Positions 1 to 8,682 of a stretch of DNA of 64,000 nucleotides are shown in pieces (within the stretch, counting starts at the first letter, position 1; each line of letters opens with the position of its first letter). The notes beneath the pieces are model-generated. The model made no database searches. It saw only the letters and a list, made by a program, of their open reading frames with translations, and had not been told where the DNA came from. The position numbers and the translations under genes were made by a program. The DNA comes from Phycisphaerales bacterium (GTDB lineage: Bacteria > Planctomycetota > Phycisphaerae > Phycisphaerales > UBA1924), in contig JAJDDF010000006.1 in the NCBI GenBank assembly GCA_029260455.1, positions 186,001 through 250,000 on the forward strand, given 5' to 3'.

Positions 1-14
1 GGGTATGGGGGGGT

Positions 15-76
15 GCGCGCGCTTCGAGTTCAACCCGAAGCGCGAGCGCGTTTTTGGGTGAACTTTGCGCGCTCGC
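15..76. repeat. Interlocked GC-rich palindromes at the end of the replication module
   Basis: Two inverted repeats overlap. A 9-bp stem CGCGCTTCG (18-26) pairs with 36-44 across a 9-nt loop. A second 9-bp stem (42-50) pairs with CGCGCTCGC (68-76). They share bases 42-44, so both cannot form fully at once. They lie just downstream of the primase-helicase stop. On the minus strand no T-run follows, so a standard intrinsic terminator is not supported; an origin-like or protein-binding site is possible but unproven. Confidence 0.4.
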
Positions 77-113
77 AGTTCGCAGCGCTCCGGGTTCGAG
101 GGGGCACGCAGGG

Positions 114-2012
114 TCATGAACGCCCCCCGTTGTTACTCAACGTGTAGCCCTTGGGACCGCCTCGACCGGGCATCTGAACCTGCTCAATCAATCCGTTCTG
201 CTCAGCAATGACGAGCAAATCGGATACCCGGCGCCAAGACAACCCCGGCTCATCCATAGCTGCCTCACGAATCTGGGGCTTGCTTGCTGGATCGCTCGAG
301 ATAAACACCTCAACAAACCGCTCGACGCTCCACGGGTCAGGGCTTGGTTCATCGGGCTTCTTGGGTGTGCGTTTCTTTGGTCGCTCACTCTTGAGCTGCG
401 TCGGGTCGAGGTCACGATCCACCTGCCACACCGGGAAGGCCCAGCGCAGGCAGGTGGGGTTGACGGGTTTCCAGGAGCGCACCGCAGCGTCGAGCACGAC
501 CACGCCATGCTCTTCATGCGGCCGAAGCACAAGGTGTGTGTCTGTCGCTCGGCTTTGCGCCCCCGCCCCTGCGCCAACGTCAGTCACGCTCTTGCCCGAC
601 TGACTGCCCTTGGTCGAATGGTGGATCAAGACAAAGCAGCAGCCCAGCCGATCGGCAAAGGCGTCGATGCGGTTGTAGATGTTGGCCATCGTGCCGTTGT
701 CGTTCTCATCGCCGCCCGCAGGCATGAAGCGGTAGAAGGCGTCGAGCACGATCACCTTGAAGCGCCCGGGCTCCAGCGCCTCGAAGTAGGGCGCCAGGGT
801 GTTGATGCAGCGCAGTCGCCCGCGCAAATTGTCGATCGAGATTCGATTGTTGAGTTGCCGCATCGCTACGCCGCGCGCCTCGGCGACCTTCGGGATGCGG
901 TGCGCGCTCGTCTCGCGGTGCAACTCGTTGTCGATGATCAGGACTTCGCCCGCTTCGGTGGGGTATGTTCCGAGCCACTGCCGGCCCGTGGCGACTGCGA
1001 TCGCCAGGTCAAGTGTGAGCCAGCTCTTGCCAGTCTTTGGCGCTGCGATGACGTTCATGGTCTCGCCTTCGCGCAGCAGGCCATGAATCACCGGCGGGCG
1101 CAAGGCGGGATAGGCGCCGATGAGTTCACCCACGGACAGCGGGGCCGGTTCAAGCGGGTCGTCCGGCGGAGCAGGCGGCACGGTCAGGAACGCACTCAGG
1201 TCCACACCCGAGACCGCCTCGGCCACCAGATCAACCTGCGGCTCGTAGCGCGCAATCGACGCCGCGATCCGTTCAACTTCGCGCTCATCAAGTGATGGCT
1301 TGCAGCGTTCACGATTGACCGCGTGCAGTGCTGCAGCAATGGCCCGATCATCCAGCCCGATGCGCCGCAGGTGCCCGGCGATGGAGGCGAGCGCATCGTT
1401 GCGGCGGCCCTCGGGGATCGCGTCCCCCACCGTTCCATTGCGTGCAGGTGCAATCGTGTGCGCGCCCAGCAGCGCGGGTGCGAGCCATGCGGGTGCGGTG
1501 GGCAACGCGTCAGGCGCGCAGGCGAGCGGTTCGATCCATTCGTATGCGCCGTCGATCTCTCTGGCGGGATCAACGACCCGCGAGGGCGGCGCAACGATGT
1601 ACCCACCAGCGCACTTGATGTCGAGACCCGTACCGATCTTTCCAGCGCTATTGCGCAGGATGACACCTTCGGGCTCACGCATGAACAGGTGGAATCCGCC
1701 GCGCGGCGTGCGCGAGCGGGGCTTGCCGATCCAGTCGAGTTCAAGTGCGGCCACTTCCTCAGCGCCGAAGGCCTCGATGGCACCAGGGTCCACATCTAGG
1801 GCAAGCAGGCCCTCGCCGCAGGCCAGGCCGATGTTCGCGTCGGGACGCTCGGCCCACCACGCGCGAATCGTGCCCGGCTCACGCGTCGCTTGCCGCACCC
1901 CGTGTGATCCAGCGAGGGGCACCTTGGTCTTCGCGCCAAGCGGGAAGACGCGGTAGCCGAGCATCGCCAGGCGCAGGGCTTCATCAACCATGTTCGGAGC
2001 GGTCTCGGGCAT
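114..2012 (-). CDS. Bifunctional DNA primase/polymerase with RepA-type helicase domain
   Basis: Replication initiator of the island, 632 aa. The N-terminal quarter is a Prim-Pol domain with an acidic metal-binding motif (LALDVDPG, about residue 70) and the TPRGGFHLFM block. A PriCT-like helical linker follows (about residues 200-255). Next is an AAA_25/RepA-type RecA fold with Walker A APKTGKS (about residue 325), an acidic Walker B strand (VIVLDAFYRF) and a downstream HHSTKGS motif. The last 70 residues look like a winged helix. Its start overlaps the stop of the upstream helicase as TGATG, so translation is probably coupled. It would prime and unwind DNA during replication of the mobile element. 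This architecture is common in phages, satellites and integrative elements. Confidence 0.9.
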   Translation of the reverse strand: MPETAPNMVDEALRLAMLGYRVFPLGAKTKVPLAGSHGVRQATREPGTIRAWWAERPDANIGLACGEGLLALDVDPGAIEAFGAEEVAALELDWIGKPRSRTPRGGFHLFMREPEGVILRNSAGKIGTGLDIKCAGGYIVAPPSRVVDPAREIDGAYEWIEPLACAPDALPTAPAWLAPALLGAHTIAPARNGTVGDAIPEGRRNDALASIAGHLRRIGLDDRAIAAALHAVNRERCKPSLDEREVERIAASIARYEPQVDLVAEAVSGVDLSAFLTVPPAPPDDPLEPAPLSVGELIGAYPALRPPVIHGLLREGETMNVIAAPKTGKSWLTLDLAIAVATGRQWLGTYPTEAGEVLIIDNELHRETSAHRIPKVAEARGVAMRQLNNRISIDNLRGRLRCINTLAPYFEALEPGRFKVIVLDAFYRFMPAGGDENDNGTMANIYNRIDAFADRLGCCFVLIHHSTKGSQSGKSVTDVGAGAGAQSRATDTHLVLRPHEEHGVVVLDAAVRSWKPVNPTCLRWAFPVWQVDRDLDPTQLKSERPKKRTPKKPDEPSPDPWSVERFVEVFISSDPASKPQIREAAMDEPGLSWRRVSDLLVIAEQNGLIEQVQMPGRGGPKGYTLSNNGGRS

Positions 2013-3700
2013 CAGAACGGGATCTCCGATGCGTCGAGCTCATCGGCAACGCGCGCGTACTCCTGCAGGTTGTCCGGGTCTTCCAGCCGCGGCGGCTTCT
2101 CGCCTAGTTCATGGCCGACGATCTGTTCCCATTGATCACCCGGCTTCTTCTCAATCGTGATGCTGCGCGTTTTCACAAGCGCCCCTGCGCGGGCCCACTC
2201 GACCGCCTCTTCCACCGCGTCCGGCATCGCATCATTGGAACGCGCACGCCACCACTGCTCCGCCTTCTTGCGCGCATAGCCCCCGGGCGGGTGCTCGATG
2301 CACACCCACTCGCGCACCCAGTCATTGAAGCCAACGCGGTACTCAACGCGCATGGTGGGTTTGGCAAGTGGATCATTGCGCTTGTGGTGAATGTGATAGG
2401 CGACTTCACTGACCGTTTCACTGCGCCGCGTCGGGCTCTTATTGCCCGAGACAATCTCCACATCCGACGCCGCCGCTGCATGCTTGATCTCCCGCTCCGG
2501 AAAGACATGGCCGCACTCCGGGCAGGTGGCATAGGCCGCATGAATCAATGCATCACACTCGGGGCACTGCTTGGCGGGCGCTTCGCCCGGCGCGCTGTTG
2601 GCGTCGGCCAGACGAATCGCATCCACCGGACCATGTCGGAGGACATTGCCGCCGAAATCGAGCACGAGGCAGTCGCTCTTGCCGGGCGCAAGTCGAAATC
2701 CCCGACCCACCATCTGGTAGTACAACCCGGGAGAGAGTGTCGGGCGCAGCAGCGCCACGCAATCCACATTGGGCGCATCAAAGCCCGTGGTGAGCACGTT
2801 CACATTGGCGAGGAACTTGAGTGCGCCGCTCTTGAATCGTCCAATGACACCATCGCGTTCCTTGGTGGGCGTCTCGCCGCACACAAAGCCGCAGTCAACG
2901 CCATGCCGGTCGCGCAGCACGCGCGCCACGTGCTCGCCGTGGCGAACACCCGAGCAGAAAAGCAGCACTGAGCGCCGATTCATCGTGGCCGCCACAATGT
3001 CAGCGCACGCCGATTCGACCAGCCCCTCCTTGTCCATGAGGTCCTCGACCTCGCCGCTGACAAACTCACCGCCGCGCACGTGCAGCTCGCTCGTATCCAC
3101 CTCCGCCTTGCCGGCGCGGCTGCGCAGCGGACAGAGATAGCCCTGGGTGATCAGCTCCTTAACGCCGATCTCCAGGCAAATCGTGTTGAGGATGTGCTCC
3201 GGGGCGCAGATCATCCCCGTCTTCATCCGGTATGGCGTTGCGGTCAATCCAATGACGCGCTGGTGCGCGCACACATCGCGAGCGTCAGTCAGGAAGCGGC
3301 GAAACATGCCTTCGCCTTCGGGCGGGATGAGATGGGCCTCATCCACGATCACGAGGTCGAGCGGATCAAGATCATGCGCCCGCTGATACACCGATTGAAT
3401 CCCCGCGATGGTTACGGCATAGCCAAGGTCGCGCCGACCAAGCCCGGCCGAAAAGACACCGATGGGCAGGTCGGGCGCGACTGCACGGAGTTTCCCGGCG
3501 GTCTGTTCGAGCAATTCCTTGACATGTGCGAGCACGACCACGCGCCCGCCCCAACGCTCGACCGCATCGCGGCAGAGCTGCGCAATGACATGGGTCTTGC
3601 CGCCCCCGGTCGGGATCACGACCGCAGGATTCGTCGTGCTGGTGGCGATGTGCTGCCAGACGGCATCGACCGCATCGCGCTGATAGGGGCGAAGTTCCAT
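2012..3700 (-). CDS. SF2 DEAD/DEAH-box helicase, phage replication type
   Basis: An SF2 helicase of about 562 aa. Motif Q/I region ELRPYQRDAV is at the start, Walker A PTGGGKT near residue 35, DEAH near residue 122 and motif III LTATPY near residue 155. The C-terminal RecA lobe carries MVGRGFRLAPGK (motif VI). A four-cysteine knuckle (CPEC...CPEC) follows near residues 385-405. A TTG three codons upstream (3709) also gives an open frame. I prefer ATG at 3700 because it forms a TGATG overlap with the small upstream ORF, matching the junction to the next gene. Likely role: DNA unwinding or remodelling in element replication or recombination. Confidence 0.88.
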   Translation of the reverse strand: MELRPYQRDAVDAVWQHIATSTTNPAVVIPTGGGKTHVIAQLCRDAVERWGGRVVVLAHVKELLEQTAGKLRAVAPDLPIGVFSAGLGRRDLGYAVTIAGIQSVYQRAHDLDPLDLVIVDEAHLIPPEGEGMFRRFLTDARDVCAHQRVIGLTATPYRMKTGMICAPEHILNTICLEIGVKELITQGYLCPLRSRAGKAEVDTSELHVRGGEFVSGEVEDLMDKEGLVESACADIVAATMNRRSVLLFCSGVRHGEHVARVLRDRHGVDCGFVCGETPTKERDGVIGRFKSGALKFLANVNVLTTGFDAPNVDCVALLRPTLSPGLYYQMVGRGFRLAPGKSDCLVLDFGGNVLRHGPVDAIRLADANSAPGEAPAKQCPECDALIHAAYATCPECGHVFPEREIKHAAAASDVEIVSGNKSPTRRSETVSEVAYHIHHKRNDPLAKPTMRVEYRVGFNDWVREWVCIEHPPGGYARKKAEQWWRARSNDAMPDAVEEAVEWARAGALVKTRSITIEKKPGDQWEQIVGHELGEKPPRLEDPDNLQEYARVADELDASEIPF

Positions 3701-3810
3701 CAGGCGCAACGCTCCACGATTCGAACGATGACCTTGCCGCCCGGTTCGCTCGGCGGATAGGGCAGTTCAAGCGTGAGCGCACTCTTGGGCGCGTGCGTCA
3801 CCGCTTCCAC
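3700..3810 (-). CDS. Tiny overlapping ORF between DUF669 and helicase genes
   Basis: A 36-residue frame opens with GTG inside the last codons of the DUF669 gene and closes with a TGA that overlaps the helicase ATG (TGATG). It exactly fills the 90-bp gap that would otherwise separate two coupled genes. It encodes a peptide with the segment LTLELPYPPSEPGGKV, whose LELPYPP part is loosely reminiscent of RusA N-termini. The function is unknown. The support is positional, from overlap on both sides, rather than homology. It could instead be untranslated spacer. Confidence 0.42.
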   Translation of the reverse strand: MEAVTHAPKSALTLELPYPPSEPGGKVIVRIVERCA

Positions 3811-4262
3811 GGCGGCGTGCTTCCATTCACGGGTGAGGCAACAGATTGTGGTGGCGCTGCGGCATCACGCTTTGCTGCGTATCCCTTGATGACATTGGTC
3901 AGTTCACCCGTGTCCTCGCGTTTCTTCATGCCAACCGACACCATCACTGGCAAATTGTGCAGTTCGACACTGTCCTTCGGTGCCATCACACCGATCGATC
4001 GACAGATGGACGACAGCGTGCTGCGCGCGATGCGCACCGTCATTTCATTGGGATGCTTGAGCGTGAGACGATCCCACACCTTGCGCCCCTTGTGTTCGCC
4101 CTCGATCACATCCATCTCGATTTCGAGATATTCGCCGGTGCCGTTCTTGGTCGGCTTCATCTGTGTGTTGGTGATGATGCACAGATACTTGCCCGCGGGG
4201 ATGGGCTCAAAGCCCACGTTGGGGTCGACTTCGCTCGCATTGAAACCGTTCAAGTTCGCCAT
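3798..4262 (-). CDS. DUF669-family phage protein
   Basis: A protein of about 154 aa starting MANLNGFNA. An AGGAGAGA Shine-Dalgarno (4268-4275) lies five bases from the ATG at 4262. The frame stays open further upstream, but those residues look untranslated. It matches the DUF669 pattern: an IPAGKYLCIIT strand, then EYLEIEMDVIEGEHKGR and a DRLTL strand. DUF669 proteins sit next to a RecA-like NTPase and helicases in phage early regions, as here. They are suspected ssDNA-associated recombination or replication partners. That role is inference; the family assignment is from pattern. Confidence 0.8.
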   Translation of the reverse strand: MANLNGFNASEVDPNVGFEPIPAGKYLCIITNTQMKPTKNGTGEYLEIEMDVIEGEHKGRKVWDRLTLKHPNEMTVRIARSTLSSICRSIGVMAPKDSVELHNLPVMVSVGMKKREDTGELTNVIKGYAAKRDAAAPPQSVASPVNGSTPPWKR

Positions 4263-4299
4263 ATATGTCTCTCCTGATGCAGGACTGGTTGGTTTTGGT

Positions 4300-5040
4300 T
4301 CAGACGGTCGCAGACTGCGCCGACACACCTCGCTCGATCGCCTCCGACAGCTCGTTCCACGCCATGCCGACTCTCGGTGGAAGCCGGTAGCGGTTTTTCG
4401 CTGTGATGTTGCTCGTGCCCTCGGTCGTCAGCGTCCGCGCACCTTCGGGATCGCGCGACGCGAACAGGACCGCGTCCGCCCACTCAATGAACATGGGCGC
4501 GATCCACTGCGGGACGTCCGGCGCTGCGAGGCGCACGTCATATCCCTCGGGCGTCGTCATCTTCGTGTTGGCGGCGTGGGCAAGAAGGATGACCGCGATG
4601 CCGCGCTCGGTGACGGCGTTGAGAGTCGGAAGCAGCTCTCGGCTCACGATGTTCTGGACGATCTCGCGCGCCTTGAAGTAGCCGCCGTGCGATGACGAGA
4701 GCGTGCTGGTGACATCGTTCTTGCCCTTCTTGTCGAGGTCCATCACGACGTGCTCGACAATCCTCAGCACCAGCCAGTCGAGCGTGTCAATCGCGATCAC
4801 GCCGAGGCGCTCGGGGGCGCGCAACACGATCTCGTCGAGCCAGGCCTTGACTTCAGGCCAACTCCTGAGGAAAGGCGTGCGCATGAGGCCGGGCACAGCG
4901 CCTGCGCCGTTCTCGCAGTCGATCAACAGCGCACCGGCGCTTGCGGCGAAAGTAGTCTTGCCGACGCCGGGCGGGCCGAAAACAATCATCTTGGGGGGCG
5001 CGGGTGTGGTCGTTGTGATCACCGTGTCGAGTAGGGTCAT
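4300..5040 (-). CDS. Phage AAA/RecA-like nucleotide-binding protein
   Basis: A single-domain P-loop NTPase of about 246 aa. Walker A is GPPGVGKTT near residue 22, and an acidic Walker B lies at VIAIDTLDWL near residue 83. A LLAHAA segment follows near residue 145. The start at 5040 follows a GGAG motif; an in-frame extension of 53 residues upstream looks untranslated. Phage early regions often pair this ATPase with DUF669, which begins 38 bases downstream here. Family members are treated as DNA-recombination or replication ATPases. The exact role here is inferred from context. Confidence 0.82.
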   Translation of the reverse strand: MTLLDTVITTTTPAPPKMIVFGPPGVGKTTFAASAGALLIDCENGAGAVPGLMRTPFLRSWPEVKAWLDEIVLRAPERLGVIAIDTLDWLVLRIVEHVVMDLDKKGKNDVTSTLSSSHGGYFKAREIVQNIVSRELLPTLNAVTERGIAVILLAHAANTKMTTPEGYDVRLAAPDVPQWIAPMFIEWADAVLFASRDPEGARTLTTEGTSNITAKNRYRLPPRVGMAWNELSEAIERGVSAQSATV

Positions 5041-5110
5041 GGGGTCTCCGATGTTGTGGTTCGCATCCGCTTCTCGTTGCCGCATTCGACGACCGATGCG
5101 GCACACGCTC

Positions 5111-5431
5111 TTAAGCGGTAACTGGAGTTCGCCAAGCGATACCGTGTCGGCGAGAGACGGAGAATGCGCTCTCACCGAACTCGTGTGCGCACAATCCAAC
5201 GAACACCTGTGCGACGGCCCGTGCGATGACGGTGCCGTCGCGCACCACGACGATGCGCGACGGTGCGTCCATCGCGTAGCCTGCGTCGAGCCGAACAGCG
5301 GCGTCCCCGTGCAGGCAGCCGACCATCAGAATCGCTAGGAGCAGCATCTCCTCAACGGCTTCCATATCGACGGGCATGTTGAAGGTGATTCGGCGCGCAA
5401 ATCGGCTCGGCCGACCGTTACGGTTACTCAT
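5111..5431 (-). CDS. Small hypothetical protein of the replication module
   Basis: A 106-aa protein starting MSNRNGRPSR with a basic N-terminus and a GGAG ribosome-binding site eight bases upstream. The middle holds a hydrophobic helix (EEMLLLAILMVGCL) and then VVVRDGTVIARAVAQVFVGL. No family is recognised. It lies between the sigma-like gene and the AAA ATPase, in the same direction, so it is probably part of the same early transcript. Confidence 0.6.
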   Translation of the reverse strand: MSNRNGRPSRFARRITFNMPVDMEAVEEMLLLAILMVGCLHGDAAVRLDAGYAMDAPSRIVVVRDGTVIARAVAQVFVGLCAHEFGESAFSVSRRHGIAWRTPVTA

Positions 5432-5482
5432 GGTGTTTCTCCGGATGGCATCTACGCGACGATCACGCAAAGTGGCGGGGGC

Positions 5483-6007
5483 TCATTGCAAGTACTTGTC
5501 GAGTCCGGCGTCACGGAACACGTCACGGATCTTGGCGATCGCGTCGCGCAACGTGCTGCGTGGGATGCCCAACTCGCGGGCGGCGGGTGTCACGGCCTCG
5601 CGGAGAAGCAGGTCGCAGATCTCGCGATCCTGGGGCCGGAGACGTTCGAGCGCCGCCTTGAGATCGATCCTCAGTTCGACGATTCGAAGCGGGTCAGCGC
5701 CGTTGCCAACACGTGCGTCCCGTCCGACGTCGCGGTCAGCCAGCGGCTCAACGTTGGCGGCGCGTTTCTTGGCATGACGCTTTCGCAGGATCGACACGAT
5801 GCGCGTGGTGACGATCTGGTTAATCATCGCCTCAATCGGCGCGGGGGCCTGATCATGCCGTCTGCACTCCGTGAGCAGTTGCAACATGAGTTCGCTGGCG
5901 AAGTCTTCCTGTTCATCCCTCCGGATGACGCCGCGGAGAAAGAGCTTCTTGACTTCGGCGGTGGTGACGACGTTGGCGAACTGGAGGTCCTTGGGATCGA
6001 TTTGCAT
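5483..6007 (-). CDS. RNA polymerase sigma-factor-like protein (sigma70/ECF type)
   Basis: About 174 aa if started at ATG 6007 with AGGA upstream. An alternative ATG at 6073 forms an ATGA overlap with a possible upstream ORF. The N-terminal part (DEQEDFASELMLQLL) resembles sigma region 2. The C-terminal part has a region-4 helix-turn-helix: LRPQDREICDLLL, then TPAARELGIPRSTLRDAI. The central segment is basic (RKRHAKKRAANV). It heads the replication gene block and may switch on element genes, or act as a DNA-binding regulator without sigma activity. Confidence 0.68.
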   Translation of the reverse strand: MQIDPKDLQFANVVTTAEVKKLFLRGVIRRDEQEDFASELMLQLLTECRRHDQAPAPIEAMINQIVTTRIVSILRKRHAKKRAANVEPLADRDVGRDARVGNGADPLRIVELRIDLKAALERLRPQDREICDLLLREAVTPAARELGIPRSTLRDAIAKIRDVFRDAGLDKYLQ

Positions 6008-6069
6008 ACTGGCAAGTCCTTTTTGGGCGCAGCCACAGCGCCGAGGCGCGCGGCCGCGTTGATTGCTGT

Positions 6070-6297
6070 TCATTGCTGGGGTGGTGTTACTTCTGGGGCC
6101 GCTGACTTGAGACGACCGAGATCGTCGCGGAAGTGAGCAGCGGGATGTGGACAGCTTCGCCCGATGGCGGCGAGCGCTGCTCGCGCACCTAGCGCGTCAA
6201 GCGCCAAAGTCATGCGTGCACGGCGGTGATCGTTCGCGTACTGTTGAGTGCGGCTTCGTGGGTTGCATCGAGAAACTCCTTGCGTCCTTACGGACAT
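6070..6297 (-). CDS. Possible small ORF upstream of the sigma-like gene
   Basis: A 75-residue frame whose TGA overlaps the alternative upstream ATG of the sigma-like gene (ATGA at 6070-6073). The second half is protein-like (MTLALDALGARAALAAIG), and translation might really start at that methionine (6213). Neither start has a clear ribosome-binding site, and no family is recognised. The alternative is a 5' untranslated leader of about 350 bases between 6008 and 6355. Confidence 0.33.
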   Translation of the reverse strand: MSVRTQGVSRCNPRSRTQQYANDHRRARMTLALDALGARAALAAIGRSCPHPAAHFRDDLGRLKSAAPEVTPPQQ

Positions 6298-6355
6298 CCA
6301 GTGATCAACTGGAAGGAGTCTCTCGCTACGAAGTCGCCGGATCAGTCCTGACTGG

Positions 6356-7267
6356 TCATGACTGGTCCAGAATCGCCGCAGCCACTTCGCCCTTGGGCGT
6401 CAGGAAGTAGCCCCCGCGCCGGCCGTGGTGTTTGCCATTGCCGAGGAACCCCGCCTTGACGAGCGACGAGAGCGCTGCTTTGAACGAGGCGTCCCATTCG
6501 TACCCCGCCCACTGTGCAATCAGCTTCTGGCTTGGCTGCTTCGTGCTGTCGAGACCGATCACGTTGTTCTCAGCCAGCGCGATGATGCTGTGGCGCTCCA
6601 TCTCTTTGAGCAGCCTGAGCTGCTCGCGCGTCTCGTCGTCGCTCGTGACCTTGCCGGTAGATACGGCGCCAGCCTTCGATCGCGGCGCAAGATGAGAAAC
6701 GAAACCATCCCATGCCGACGTCTGCGCCCACGTCCCTTGCCGATCAGCAACCACATCGTCGATCGGGATGAGAGTGATGGCCCCCTCGCGAATTGCCGAC
6801 TCGCTCCGCGGCGACCAGTTTGCGCGAGTCAAGGTCAAGAGCACGATCGGGTTCTGGGCCGCTGCATTCGCATCGAGAGTCAAACGAACCAAGTCGTCGG
6901 CGTGCTGCGCGACCGCGAGCCATACAAGCACGGACAGCGATGGTTCGGGCCGCCATTCGCCGACCTGCATCAGACCCGGGATCGGAGCCGCGATTACTTT
7001 GCTCGGAAACAAGTCGAGTGCTTCGCTGAGCCGCTTGCGGAGCCGTTTTCCGTCGGGTCGATAGAGCACCCGGTCCGAATGCGCCAACACAACAGGCGGC
7101 GAGAGTTCATCGTCGCAGATCGCCACCGCGCATCCGTTGCCGTGGTCCACGATGCGCATCGCCGGCTTGCCCGGGCGGGACCAACGACGGGCGAGCCGTT
7201 CCGTTGGGATCAAGAGCGGCTCGATCCCGTCGAAGCCGTCGCCGACTTCGCGCTTCCAGTCCGACAT
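6356..7267 (-). CDS. Unrecognised island protein with C-terminal winged helix
   Basis: About 303 aa from MSDWKREVGD; the frame extends 20 residues further into the upstream gene. No family is recognised for the N-terminal two thirds, a mixed alpha/beta region with VVLAHSDRVLYRPDG and VLLTLTRANWSP. Residues 225-303 look like a winged helix-turn-helix: KLIAQWAGYEWDASFKAAL, then LVKAGFLGNG and GGYFLTPKGE. It sits directly behind the gene at 7293, so the two probably form one operon separate from the replication block. Confidence 0.65.
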   Translation of the reverse strand: MSDWKREVGDGFDGIEPLLIPTERLARRWSRPGKPAMRIVDHGNGCAVAICDDELSPPVVLAHSDRVLYRPDGKRLRKRLSEALDLFPSKVIAAPIPGLMQVGEWRPEPSLSVLVWLAVAQHADDLVRLTLDANAAAQNPIVLLTLTRANWSPRSESAIREGAITLIPIDDVVADRQGTWAQTSAWDGFVSHLAPRSKAGAVSTGKVTSDDETREQLRLLKEMERHSIIALAENNVIGLDSTKQPSQKLIAQWAGYEWDASFKAALSSLVKAGFLGNGKHHGRRGGYFLTPKGEVAAAILDQS

Positions 7268-7292
7268 CGTTGCGCCGATGGAGGCGTACAAC

Positions 7293-8489
7293 TCAAGACA
7301 TCGTAAAGAGCGTGTCAGCGCAAGCATTGAGCGACTCCGTTCGCGGCAGGAGCAGCCCGCGCCGCTCGATGAACTCCTCGATCACCTCAGCGACATCATC
7401 ATGCTCATAGATTGCGCCGATCGGGGGGATGATGAACACCGTCCGTACACGCTTCTCGCCGAAGATCTTGAAGGAGAACTTGGCGCGTTGCAGCAGCGCG
7501 GTGGGGTCAATCTCCCCACCGACAAGTTGGAGCGCGGTAAACACATCGTCCGGCCCCAGGCGCACACAAACATGGTCCAGTAACGGGTGTTCCACATCGA
7601 GTACGCTCAACTGCACATACTCGAGTTGATCGAATTCCGCGCAGGTGAGGATGGCCTGGCCTTCCTCCCTGATCGGCTCGAGCGTGTACCTTATGGGTGG
7701 ATCGAATGCGTCGAAGAGGAAATCATTCTTGAAAATGTGTCGGCCAATGAGACGGCAGAATGCGCGAATGTCCGTTTGGCCGCGGACATTGATCAGCAGG
7801 TCGCCGTGGCGTTGGTCGTACCACACGACATCGTAAAGTTCGGGTCGCAAGATCAACCGACGCGTCTCGGCGTCCTCGTCGATGACTGCCTGGCTACGAA
7901 GTGTGTCTCCACGACGGATCATCAACCGGAACCCATGGGCCTCGCGGAACACATGAAGCCGCGTCCCGTTGCCTCGCTTGCGGGCGTGGAAGTCCTTGCG
8001 CAACGCCACTTCGAGTTCGGTGCAACGGCGCTTCAGATCGCGCGGAACCTTGGGGATCACTTCGCTCATCGCCAAGTATCGTGAAATCTTCTTCGGGCGC
8101 AGCGACGCCATCTCAACTCGGAGTCCATCAAGGAGTTTGGGCGCTTTCAAGTACAGCCGAACGGCGAGGTCCGTTCCCGTCACCCGCTCCGGCAACGCGA
8201 GTTTCGCCTTTCGGGCACAGTCCAGCATTCGATCGAACAGAGACGGCACCGACATCTCGTCGATCAGAATCATTAACTCCGGGAGACCAGCCGGAAGGCC
8301 CGTGCCGTCCAAGAGCGCAGCGGAGAGACGATCTAGCAGCCCGTCATCGACATCCCCCGCCTTCTGAAGGATGAGATCATGCTCCACGAGCCAGCCTTTG
8401 AATGGCTTGAGTAGGCGGACCAGCAGCGCGGGATCGATGTTCCGCAGTATGGTCGGCTTGGCAAACTTGGGACGAAACGCATCGGCCAT
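7293..8489 (-). CDS. Unrecognised 398-aa island protein
   Basis: Starts MADAFRPKFAK with a strong AAGGAG ribosome-binding site. No family is recognised. The N-terminal half is helical and charged (LLVRLLKPFKGWLVEH, PRDLKRRCTELEVALR). The second half is beta-rich with an aromatic stretch, DVVWYDQRHGDLLINVRG, then FCRLIGRHIFKNDFLFDAFD. There is no signal peptide or membrane segment, so it is probably cytoplasmic. It is transcribed away from the toxin-antitoxin operon and leads into the winged-helix gene. The pair may be an accessory system of the element. Confidence 0.65.
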   Translation of the reverse strand: MADAFRPKFAKPTILRNIDPALLVRLLKPFKGWLVEHDLILQKAGDVDDGLLDRLSAALLDGTGLPAGLPELMILIDEMSVPSLFDRMLDCARKAKLALPERVTGTDLAVRLYLKAPKLLDGLRVEMASLRPKKISRYLAMSEVIPKVPRDLKRRCTELEVALRKDFHARKRGNGTRLHVFREAHGFRLMIRRGDTLRSQAVIDEDAETRRLILRPELYDVVWYDQRHGDLLINVRGQTDIRAFCRLIGRHIFKNDFLFDAFDPPIRYTLEPIREEGQAILTCAEFDQLEYVQLSVLDVEHPLLDHVCVRLGPDDVFTALQLVGGEIDPTALLQRAKFSFKIFGEKRVRTVFIIPPIGAIYEHDDVAEVIEEFIERRGLLLPRTESLNACADTLFTMS

Positions 8490-8630
8490 TCAGCAACTCC
8501 TTGGGGCAACACCCGCAGAGACCGCAACCAGTTGTGGGTGGCGACTCTTGAACGCCCGAAAACCACTTTCCAACGGGCAATCCTGGAAGACACCGAACTG
8601 ACTCCGGATCAATTTCGTAGATTTCACTGG

Positions 8631-8659
8631 TTGCGATTATTGCAGATAGACGATACAAT
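8631..8659 (+). promoter_or_regulatory. Sigma70-type promoter of the toxin-antitoxin operon
   Basis: A -35 box TTGCGA (8631-8636) and a -10 box TACAAT (8654-8659) are separated by exactly 17 bases. They lie 24 bases upstream of the antitoxin-like ATG, with a GAGGAG ribosome-binding site between. Operator half-sites were not identified, although self-repression would be usual for such operons. Confidence 0.65.
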
Positions 8660-8682
8660 GTCCAACTAGAGGAGCCACCACA

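Noticed and set aside
507-1295. Long plus-strand open frame opposite the primase-helicase gene
   Set aside because: It is a high-GC shadow with basic, low-complexity translation, whereas the minus strand has clear Prim-Pol and Walker motifs.
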